Assembly: GCA_003158495.1 (NCBI GenBank)
Contig: PMJT01000254.1
Span: 10,749-25,137, forward strand
DNA: 14,389 nucleotides
Direction of reading: 5' to 3'
DNA from: Chloroflexota bacterium
GTDB lineage: Bacteria; Chloroflexota; Limnocylindria; Limnocylindrales; CSP1-4
In this document: positions 1 to 5,298 of the stretch, piece by piece
Layout: every line of letters starts with the position of its first letter
Numbering within the stretch: position 1 is the first letter of the stretch
Translations under genes and position numbers: made by a program
Notes under the pieces: model-generated
Told to the model about the DNA's origin: nothing
Databases searched by the model: none
Seen by the model: only the letters and a program-made list of their open reading frames with translations

Positions 1-81
1 GTAGTCGATGTCCGCCCCCGCCGCTTTCGCCGCATAGAAGATGTTCGCCACGTCTACGAAGACGGCGACGTTCTTGCTCAC
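1..81 (-). CDS. NYN-domain (LabA/DUF88-like) protein, N-terminus only
   Basis: Only the first 27 codons are in the window; the gene continues past the left edge. The start is GTG at 81, chosen because the minus strand has AAGGAG seven bases before it. The peptide reads MSKNVAVFVDVANIFYAAK and continues. A hydrophobic first strand ends in Asp10, followed by Asn13 (the D-x-x-N pattern), which is the opening of NYN/PIN-like metal-dependent ribonuclease domains, where this Asp is a catalytic metal ligand. The family is thought to act on RNA in the cytoplasm. It lies downstream of the GNAT-like gene with a gap of about 97 bases, so co-transcription is possible. Family assignment rests on a short segment. 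Confidence 0.6.
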   Translation of the reverse strand, partial: MSKNVAVFVDVANIFYAAKAAGADIDY

Positions 82-178
82 AAATGGGCTCCTTGGTATT
101 GGCCGTTGACGTTATCTACGGCCTTGTGACCCCCGGCGCCGGCGCTCCTTGGCTGCTACGGCCGCCCGAGGCGAAAAA

Positions 179-640
179 TCAGCGGCCGGTCGGCGCCCTT
201 ACGGCGACCGCCGCCCTGTATAGGTTGGCTGCTGACTTGGTGAAGCCATGACCCTGCCAGTTCGCGAAGTACTCGGAGTCCGGCGTCAACATGACTTCGA
301 CCGATGTGCAGCCCTTTCTTCGTGCCGAGTGCAGCATCTCTTCGATCAGCAGATCGGCGACTTTTTCGGTGTCGTGACCGTTCGCGACTACCAGGACATC
401 GACCGTCCCGACGAAACCGCCGGATCTGATCGACGGCCGAAGACCGAGGACTGCACCGCCTGCCAGCTGGCGATTGCCTTCGGCGAGCGCGACGCTCGCA
501 CCGGGCAGATAGACGAGCTGGCGAAGCAGGCCGATCGCGTCCATCGGAGAGTCACCGGCGGGCACAGCCCCTTTCTCCGCGCATAGCGCGTAGAACCGAT
601 CGATATCGGTGATGCGGGCTTGCCTGACCACGTACTCCAC
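179..640 (-). CDS. GNAT-family N-acetyltransferase-like protein
   Basis: A 153-residue protein starting at GTG 640. The opening MEYVVRQARITDIDRFYALC is the usual first strand and helix of a GNAT domain. The middle strand VDVLVVANG (about 80-88), the following helix EKVADLLIEEMLHSARRKG and the C-terminal SVEVMLTPDS...YFANWQGHGF match the GNAT core up to the motif-B 'F/Y-x-x-x-GF' ending. GNAT enzymes transfer acetyl groups from acetyl-CoA to amines; the substrate cannot be read here. The acetyl-CoA pyrophosphate loop normally reads R/Q-x-x-G-x-G/A but here is NGHDTEKVAD, so it is degenerate and cofactor binding is uncertain. A GAGG stretch lies about 13 bases upstream, a poor ribosome-binding site. 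The gene stands apart from the hpt run. Confidence 0.65.
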   Translation of the reverse strand: MEYVVRQARITDIDRFYALCAEKGAVPAGDSPMDAIGLLRQLVYLPGASVALAEGNRQLAGGAVLGLRPSIRSGGFVGTVDVLVVANGHDTEKVADLLIEEMLHSARRKGCTSVEVMLTPDSEYFANWQGHGFTKSAANLYRAAVAVRAPTGR

Positions 641-918
641 TCGAACAGACGAACCTCAAGAGGATGGGCCGATCGAACTGCTCGCGACAGCCAGAATGGC
701 CAACGATCGCTCGCGGTAGTGCCGGTGCTCTCGGGGTGGCGAGCGGCTTCCCGCTCGACAGCCACGCCTCGGTGGGTGGGCGACCGTGCAAAACGCATCC
801 GGCTCGCCTGCCCCTAACTATAGAGCAACACGGTCGCTAGCAGGAAGATCGGCCGTATTCGGGAACACTCGAGTGGTGCACTGCCCAGGCCGAACGAGAT
901 TCGGACGCTCGACCTCGA
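641..918. other. Intergenic region between the membrane-protein gene and the GNAT gene
   Basis: No convincing coding frame on either strand. On the minus strand there is a TATAGT -10-like hexamer (complement of 817-822) that could belong to a promoter for the GNAT gene, but no good -35 box stands 16-18 bases upstream. A five-base-pair inverted repeat (CCGAA 890-894 and TTCGG 900-904) lies just downstream of the membrane-protein stop and could be a weak transcript end; it has no T-tract. Confidence 0.3.
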
Positions 919-1353
919 CTAGTAGAGTCGCCGGCGGCGCTCTTCGTAGACCTCGAATACGCCACGGGCGAACAGCACGAGGCCGATCGCCGCGAACCAG
1001 AAGCCGAGGCCGAGTTGGGGCGGCCACGGAAGCAGCTGCTTCTGGACCCTCTCTTCCAGGTACCAGACGTAGCCCGCGAGCAGGATGGCGAAGATCCCGA
1101 GGTAGGCGAGAGGGTGGTCTATCCCCATCGGCTTCTCCGAGGCGAAGGGAAGAGTCACGAGGAAGAGACTCGCCACCGCGGGGAGGAACATCATCAGGAA
1201 GATGCGGCCGTCGGACATGCCCGTGCCGGTGACCGCGGCCAGCCCATCGGCTCCGCCGCCGACCTGCCACCACTGCAGCATCGTGGAGCCGACGATCACG
1301 ATCGCGCCGATCGCCACCAGCCAGTGACCGCGCGACGCCGTTGTGTGATGCAT
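919..1353 (-). CDS. Small four-helix integral membrane protein of unknown function
   Basis: A 144-residue protein. ATG at 1353 was chosen because AGGAG lies nine bases upstream; the longer open frame upstream runs into hpt. Four hydrophobic segments are visible at about residues 11-27, 49-70, 80-98 and 114-131. The tail VYEERRRRLY is strongly basic, suggesting a cytoplasmic C-terminus. There is no signal peptidase site, catalytic motif or metal-binding pattern, and I do not recognise a family. It begins 13 bases after the hpt stop on the same strand, so it is probably translated from the hpt transcript. Its role is not inferable beyond membrane location. Confidence 0.75.
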   Translation of the reverse strand: MHHTTASRGHWLVAIGAIVIVGSTMLQWWQVGGGADGLAAVTGTGMSDGRIFLMMFLPAVASLFLVTLPFASEKPMGIDHPLAYLGIFAILLAGYVWYLEERVQKQLLPWPPQLGLGFWFAAIGLVLFARGVFEVYEERRRRLY

Positions 1354-1366
1354 ATGGTCCAGCTCC

Positions 1367-1927
1367 TCAGGACTCGTAAGCCTCGGGGCGGAGCACGCCG
1401 ACGAAGCGGAGGTTTCTATACACCTCCCCGAAGTCCAGACCATAACCCACCACGAAGGCATCGGGGATCTCGAATCCTACATAGTCGAGTGGGATCTCGA
1501 CGAGACGGCGGGCCGGCTTGTCGAGCAGCGAGCAGACCTTGATCGAATTCGGGTTCTTGCCCTTGAGGTAGCGGATCAGGTAGTTGAGCGTCAGGCCCGT
1601 GTCGATGATGTCCTCGACGAGCAGGACGTCCCGGCCGTCGATGGGGGCGCTGAGGTCCTTGAGGATCCGGACCAGACCCGAAGACTCGGTCGACGTGCCG
1701 CCGTAGCTCGAGACCTCCATGAGATCGATCCGAAGGGGCAGGGTGATCCGCCGCATCAGGTCCGCCATGAACGGAAGGGAGCCTTTGAGCACGCTGACGA
1801 GAGTCAACTCACGTCCGGCGTAGTCGTCGCTGATCCTCTTGCCCAGCTCGGCGACCTTGGCCGCGATCTGCTCTTCGCTCAGCAGCACTTCGGCGACGTC
1901 GGAGACGAGATCCTCGGAAACTCTCAT
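1367..1927 (-). CDS. hpt: Hypoxanthine (guanine) phosphoribosyltransferase
   Basis: A purine-salvage enzyme: it joins hypoxanthine or guanine to PRPP to give IMP or GMP plus pyrophosphate in the cytosol. At 186 residues it is the usual bacterial length. The PRPP-binding signature VLLVEDIIDTGLTL spans residues 101-114, with acidic pair Glu105-Asp106. Loop I is VLKGS (46-50), the flexible loop is SYGGTSTESS (74-83), Lys137 in LLDKPARR is the purine-contacting lysine, and Asp165 in YGLDFGEVYRNL belongs to the C-terminal metal and purine site. ATG 1927 has AGAGG about six bases upstream. It starts nine bases after the stop of the nuclease-like gene and is followed by a membrane-protein gene, so it is the middle gene of a three-gene operon. 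In other bacteria hpt often sits by tilS and ftsH; that context is absent. Confidence 0.95.
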   Translation of the reverse strand: MRVSEDLVSDVAEVLLSEEQIAAKVAELGKRISDDYAGRELTLVSVLKGSLPFMADLMRRITLPLRIDLMEVSSYGGTSTESSGLVRILKDLSAPIDGRDVLLVEDIIDTGLTLNYLIRYLKGKNPNSIKVCSLLDKPARRLVEIPLDYVGFEIPDAFVVGYGLDFGEVYRNLRFVGVLRPEAYES

Positions 1928-1936
1928 TGCAACCTC

Positions 1937-2575
1937 TCAGGTCGTGGCGGGGGTGTGGGCTGCCGCTGCCGCGGCTCTCCGCACGGCGCGGCGACGGGCC
2001 CCGCGAGAGCGGCGTTCATAGTGTGGTTGCTGTTCGCCATCGAGACCCGACTTCCCGCGATCGGCGCCGCCCGAAGGGCCGCCGAGTCGATCCAGGCCTT
2101 CCAGTCGGCCCTCGGAGTCGGGCGAACCGTCTTCGTCGGGGTGCGGCATCACCTGGCCCAGCGTGCCGCTCAACTCCGAGACAAGCGCCGAGCGGCCGTA
2201 CTTGAGCATCAGGGCCCGGAAGTCCCGGGCGTAGAAGAGCTTGATCCGGAGATCCGGGTATAGCTCACGCAGGCGGCGGACCTTGCGGTTCTTCTTGCGC
2301 ACGAGTCGCTGCTGGAGCGTCGTGAGCTCGACGAAGAGTTCCAGCTCCGGCAGGAAGAAGTCCGGCGCGAAGCTCTCCAACAGGTTGCCGTCCAGGTCCC
2401 ACAGGATGGGGAAGACGTGCGGCTCGTACTCCCAGGCAACCTGGTAAAACTCCAGGATGCGAGCGAATTCGGCCTCGCTGGCATGGGCGAAGGCAGGCCC
2501 CGATCGCGCCCCGCGGGACGCGTCCGGTTCGGCCGTTGCGCCCGGCCGGTGCTCAGTCTGCTCACGCGGATCCAC
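1937..2575 (-). CDS. Conserved hypothetical protein with PD-(D/E)XK-nuclease-like pattern, first gene of the hpt operon
   Basis: A 212-residue product from GTG 2575; the start is uncertain because no clear ribosome-binding site precedes it. After a low-complexity N-terminus (1-28), a compact domain spans about 29-127: helix SEAEFARILEFY, strands WEYEP and DGNLLESF, then APDFFLPE with Asp72 and FVELTTL with Glu83, a basic helix KKNRKVRRLRELYP, and strand IKLFYARDF. The order helix-E, PD, E-x-T resembles restriction-endonuclease-like folds (TnsA/Vsr-like PDFxLP...vE), but the canonical E-x-K lysine is Thr85. Lys94 or Lys95 might substitute. The C-terminal 70 residues are Gly/Ser/Arg/Ala-rich and probably disordered. 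The stop is nine bases from hpt, implying co-expression. The nuclease fold is my inference; activity is unproven. Confidence 0.6.
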   Translation of the reverse strand: MDPREQTEHRPGATAEPDASRGARSGPAFAHASEAEFARILEFYQVAWEYEPHVFPILWDLDGNLLESFAPDFFLPELELFVELTTLQQRLVRKKNRKVRRLRELYPDLRIKLFYARDFRALMLKYGRSALVSELSGTLGQVMPHPDEDGSPDSEGRLEGLDRLGGPSGGADRGKSGLDGEQQPHYERRSRGARRRAVRRAAAAAAHTPATT

Positions 2576-2631
2576 TCGCCAAGTCTATCCGCTCGGCGTC
2601 TTCGAGGAGGTCCGCACCGGTGCCGCTGCTT

Positions 2632-2659
2632 TGCTCAAGATACTCCCGGGGGGTATCAT
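2632..2659 (+). promoter_or_regulatory. Candidate csoR promoter overlapping the operator
   Basis: A TATCAT hexamer (2654-2659, five of six to the -10 consensus) follows TTGCTC (2632-2637, three of six to -35) with a 16-base spacer. The operator-like palindrome lies almost wholly in this spacer, as expected for a repressor that blocks polymerase. It predicts a leader of about 65 bases before csoR. The -35 box is weak, so the exact promoter is tentative. Confidence 0.45.
2639..2657. promoter_or_regulatory. CsoR-type operator palindrome
   Basis: GATACTCCCGGGGGGTATC is a 19-base inverted repeat centred on 2648. The left arm GATACTCCC and the complement of the right arm (GATACCCCC) differ at one base in nine. 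The arrangement, TAC plus a C-run facing a G-run plus GTA, is the known form of CsoR-family operators. It lies about 75 bases before csoR and 64 bases before the divergent nuclease-like/hpt operon, so one site could control both directions. Confidence 0.8.
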
Positions 2660-2731
2660 CATGCGGAGCCGCGGTCCGGATCGTGACCACGACCGTCAGA
2701 CCCGGCGCATGCGCGGAGGAGCGAGGCCCAG

Positions 2732-3136
2732 TTGGCATCACAGGACGAAACACCGAGGACGCGTCCGGACGGGCCCGCGGTCGCGACGCTGAACGGCCTC
2801 GAACTCCCGGCCGAAACGGCCGAGGTGGATCCCACCTTCCGTCACTCCTATTCGCGTGACCAGGCCGTCCTCATCCGCCGCCTGCGGCGCATCGAAGGCC
2901 AGGTCCGCGGTATCGAGCGGATGATCGAGCGGCGCGAGTATTGCGTCGACATCCTCCAGCAGACGGCGGCGCTCCGGGCCGCCGTGGATTCGGTGGCGCT
3001 GCTCATCCTCGAGGATCACGTGCAGGGCTGCGTCCGCACCGCCGCGGAAAAGGGCGAGGCCGACAAGTACATCGAGGAAGTACTCGACGTGGTCCGCCGG
3101 ACCCTCGGCAAGCCGGTCCGAACCCCTCGCGCCTGA
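2732..3136 (+). CDS. csoR: CsoR-family copper-sensing transcriptional repressor
   Basis: A 134-residue DUF156/CsoR-RcnR-FrmR family protein, an all-helical tetrameric repressor that releases its operator on binding Cu(I). The core begins at YSRDQAVLIRRLRRIEGQVRGIERMI, typical of the first helix, and continues with EYCVDILQQ and LEDHVQGCV. Cys71, His96 and Cys100 form the Cu(I) triad (H-x3-C spacing exact), and the second-shell pair Tyr70 and Glu116 is also present, which favours copper CsoR over FrmR, RcnR or CstR. The start is TTG 2732 with GGAGGA 11 bases upstream; GTG 2825 is an in-frame alternative that removes a non-conserved leader. No copA, copZ or other copper gene is adjacent, so the regulon beyond autoregulation is unknown. 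Confidence 0.9.
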   Translation: MASQDETPRTRPDGPAVATLNGLELPAETAEVDPTFRHSYSRDQAVLIRRLRRIEGQVRGIERMIERREYCVDILQQTAALRAAVDSVALLILEDHVQGCVRTAAEKGEADKYIEEVLDVVRRTLGKPVRTPRA

Positions 3137-3504
3137 GACAGCCGAGGCTCGCCCGGGACCGCCCGACGTCGATCCTGCCGCGACGCCGACCGCCGGTCCG
3201 ACTCCGACGCGGCAAGATACAGCGTGCCGGTCGCTGGTTCAGGCGGAGCCTCTGTCTCGTCCACGTACGTCGCGCGTATTAGGGAGTTATCCACTTTCGT
3301 GGAAGAGTGCCCGGAATTCGTGGAAAACCTCGTTGACTGCCTAGGGGCCGACGCCTACTCTCCGTCATCCGCACCGCTGCTGCGGACCGTCATATGGGTA
3401 ACCGCGTTAGCGAGGGGCTGGGGAAACCCGGCCGGATACTGGACCAGCGCGGGAAGACCGAGGGACGCTTGGTGCGCGAAGAGAACGCCGGGAGCGGCGC
3501 GACC
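3137..3504. other. Long intergenic region upstream of rsmG
   Basis: About 370 bases with no ORF I believe. An open frame from 3224 has no family resemblance and no ribosome-binding site. An ATG at 3394 is in frame with rsmG but has poor upstream signals. The first half is GC-rich without clear structure or tRNA arms. The part around 3287-3327 carries the DnaA-box-like cluster annotated separately. No AT-rich unwinding-type stretch is visible. Confidence 0.5.
3287..3327. repeat. Cluster of three DnaA-box-like 9-mers / paired TTCGTGGAA repeats
   Basis: TTATCCACT (3287-3295, plus strand) matches the DnaA box TTATCCACA at eight of nine. The complement of 3319-3327 reads TTTTCCACG (eight of nine to TTTTCCACA), and the complement of 3298-3306 reads TCTTCCACG (seven of nine). 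TTCGTGGAA itself occurs twice (3296-3304 and 3317-3325), exactly 21 bases apart, about two helical turns. It could be a small DnaA-binding site or an operator for another protein with TTC-N3-GAA half-sites. Confidence 0.4.
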
Positions 3505-4296
3505 GTGAGGAACGGGAGTCCACGTCTGACCCCACCTCCTGATCGCGATCCGCTCCCGACGTGCGTCAAGGACCTGGACGCACTCCCGCCGGAATACGGC
3601 GCCATGGTCCGCGCCAGCCTTCCCGTTCCGCTGACCGATGCCCAGCTCGACGCGATCGGCGATCACGTCCGCCTGCTCCTGGCCTGGAACTCGGCCATCA
3701 ACCTGAGCGGGATCCGCGATGCGGAAGGGATCGCCCGCCAGCACGTCCTGGACAGCCTCACGGCGGTTCCACTCCTGCGGCGGGCGGGGATCGACGACTT
3801 CATCGACATCGGCAGCGGAGCCGGGTATCCCGGGATTCCACTGGCAATCGCCCTCCCGGCGCGGCGGGCGCTGCTCGTAGAGTCCGTGACGAAGAAGGCG
3901 CGCTTCCTCGCGGCCGCGGTGGCAGTTGTCGGCGTCGCCGATCGTGTCGCCGTCATTGCCGGCCGGGCGGAGACGCTCGCCGCGGATCCGGCCCATCGCG
4001 GCCACTGGGGTGCGGTAGTGGTCCGGGCGGTGGCGGACATGACGGAACTGGGCGAGTTGGCGCTGCCGCTGCTGCGGCCCGGCGGGCTGCTCGTCGCATG
4101 GAAGCGGCGACCGATCGACGCAGAAGTCTCGGCGGCCGCGCGCGCCGTCCGCCAGCTGGGCGGCCGGGTCGCCGACCTCGAGGTCGTCTCGGTGCCGGGC
4201 CTCGAGGATCACCTCCTCGTCGTCGTCGAGAAAGTGACAGAGACGCCGCGCGAATTCCCGCGCGATCCCGCCGCCCGCCGGCACCGGCCGCTGTAG
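3505..4296 (+). CDS. rsmG: 16S rRNA (guanine-527-N7)-methyltransferase RsmG (GidB)
   Basis: The enzyme methylates N7 of G527 in the 530 loop of 16S rRNA using S-adenosylmethionine; loss gives low-level streptomycin resistance in many bacteria. The Rossmann motif I is FIDIGSGAGYPGIPLAIAL, preceded by LLLAWNSAINLSGIRD and RQHVLDSL, all family hallmarks. Next come LVESVTKKARFL (ribose-binding acidic residue), AGRAETLA and the VVRAVADM strand. Start choice: LPPEYGAMVRASLP resembles the usual N-terminus, so the start should lie upstream of it. GTG 3505 has GGGAG ten bases before it and gives 263 residues; ATG 3604 (230 residues) and ATG 3394 (300 residues) are alternatives. A metallophosphoesterase gene follows 11 bases after the stop. 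The usual parAB/yidC neighbours are not here. Confidence 0.92.
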   Translation: MRNGSPRLTPPPDRDPLPTCVKDLDALPPEYGAMVRASLPVPLTDAQLDAIGDHVRLLLAWNSAINLSGIRDAEGIARQHVLDSLTAVPLLRRAGIDDFIDIGSGAGYPGIPLAIALPARRALLVESVTKKARFLAAAVAVVGVADRVAVIAGRAETLAADPAHRGHWGAVVVRAVADMTELGELALPLLRPGGLLVAWKRRPIDAEVSAAARAVRQLGGRVADLEVVSVPGLEDHLLVVVEKVTETPREFPRDPAARRHRPL

Positions 4297-4307
4297 GGGG
4301 TCCGGGC

Positions 4308-5126
4308 ATGCTCGTCGCCGTCCTCTCGGACATCCACTCGAACCTGCGGGCGCTGGACGCCGTGCTCGGCTCGATAGGAACCGTGGACGCAATATGGCAC
4401 CTCGGCGATGTCGTGGGGTACGGGCCGCAACCCGACGCGGTCGTGGAGCGACTGCGAGAGGTCGGGGCAGTTGGCGTCAGGGGGAACCACGACGACGCGG
4501 TCTGCGGCCATCTCTCCATGGAGGACTTCAGCGACGACGCAAGGATTGCCGACCTCTGGACGCGAGCTCGAGTCGACGCCGGGACTCTGGCCTACCTGGA
4601 CGGCCTGCCGGCCAGGATGAGGCCGGACGCCGGGCCTGCGCCCGAAGCGGCACCAACGGCGGCCCTCGAGGCTTCCGGGTCCGGGTCCGGGTCCCGGCTC
4701 GGCGCGGTGCCCGTCGCGGCGACGGACTTCACGCTCGTACACGGCAGCCCGCGCGAACCGGTATGGGAATACCTGACCGAGACTATGGCGGCCCGGGAGA
4801 ACCTCGAGTACTTCGACACGCGCTTCTGCCTGGTGGGGCACACCCACAAGCCGCTCGTCCTCCGGGAGCGGAGCGGCCATATCCAGCAGCTCATCCCCGA
4901 GCCGGACTCGCGGCTGGAGCTGGGCGATGAGCGTGCGTTCCTGAATCCGGGGAGCGTCGGCCAGCCCCGCGACGGCGACCCGAGGGCCAGCTACCTCGTC
5001 CTGGACACCGCGGCCGGCCGTGCCACCTGGCGGCGAGTGGCCTACGACGTGGCAGCGACCCAGGCCGAGATAGTGGCCGCGGGCCTGCCACCGTATCTGG
5101 CCCGGCGGCTGAGTTCGGGGCGTTAG
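4308..5126 (+). CDS. Calcineurin-like metallophosphoesterase (YfcE/Metallophos_2 type)
   Basis: A 272-residue cytosolic phosphoesterase or phosphatase with a dinuclear metal centre. All ligand motifs are present in order: Asp8 and His10 in SDIHSN, Asp34 in HLGDVVGYGP, Asn60-His61 in RGNHDD, His145 in LVHGSP, and His178 and His180 in VGHTHKP. The ending FLNPGSVGQPRDGDPRASY is the family's C-terminal strand pair. It resembles the bacterial subgroup annotated as YfcE-like or DevT-like; the substrate cannot be told. Residues about 107-136 form an Ala/Pro/Gly/Ser-rich insertion containing SGSGSGS, encoded by a short tandem repeat. ATG 4308 follows AGGGGG and lies 11 bases after rsmG, so the two are probably co-transcribed. 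Confidence 0.88.
   Translation: MLVAVLSDIHSNLRALDAVLGSIGTVDAIWHLGDVVGYGPQPDAVVERLREVGAVGVRGNHDDAVCGHLSMEDFSDDARIADLWTRARVDAGTLAYLDGLPARMRPDAGPAPEAAPTAALEASGSGSGSRLGAVPVAATDFTLVHGSPREPVWEYLTETMAARENLEYFDTRFCLVGHTHKPLVLRERSGHIQQLIPEPDSRLELGDERAFLNPGSVGQPRDGDPRASYLVLDTAAGRATWRRVAYDVAATQAEIVAAGLPPYLARRLSSGR
4674..4697 (+). repeat. TCCGGG hexanucleotide tandem repeat inside the phosphoesterase gene
   Basis: Three perfect TCCGGG units (4674-4691) followed by an imperfect TCCCGG. They encode the Ser-Gly run of the linker before the third metal motif. A copy-number change would keep the reading frame, altering linker length by two residues per unit. Confidence 0.7.
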
Positions 5127-5298
5127 CACTGGCTGGGTAGGGACATCCATCGGGCTTCGGCCGGAGGGACGTCGTGCTAGCCTACCGTGGGCTTAGCTGC
5201 GCGACTTGCCGCTCGTCCGGCATGAGCGTCACCGGGGTAGGGCGGCCGGCTCAACCTTTCAACCAGTATTGCCGTCGCTAAAGAGGAACCTGCACTCG
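5127..5298. other. Leader region upstream of the KimA-type transporter
   Basis: Contains an inverted repeat, GCTAGCC (5176-5182) with GGCTTAGC (5190-5197), seven pairs with one bulged T and a seven-base loop. A competing pairing joins TAGCAC at the phosphoesterase stop (5124-5129) with GTGCTA (5174-5179). No T-tract follows. The conserved segments of the c-di-AMP (ydaO) riboswitch are not seen, although KimA genes often carry one. A TTG-initiated frame from 5206 is open but is not a convincing start. Confidence 0.35.

Noticed and set aside
3200..3260. Possible tRNA T-arm (GGTTCAGGC) after csoR
   Set aside because: The flanking bases do not pair into a five-base T-stem and no acceptor or anticodon arms are found.
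3355..4392. A 345-codon minus-strand open frame over rsmG
   Set aside because: Low-complexity Arg/Pro-rich translation and complete overlap with a clearly recognised rsmG; no ribosome-binding site.
5127..5298. A ydaO (c-di-AMP) riboswitch upstream of the KimA-type gene
   Set aside because: I looked for the conserved leader, GGGGUGAAUCC-like and CCGAA...CAGCUAACCUCG-like segments and found none; only generic hairpins are present.
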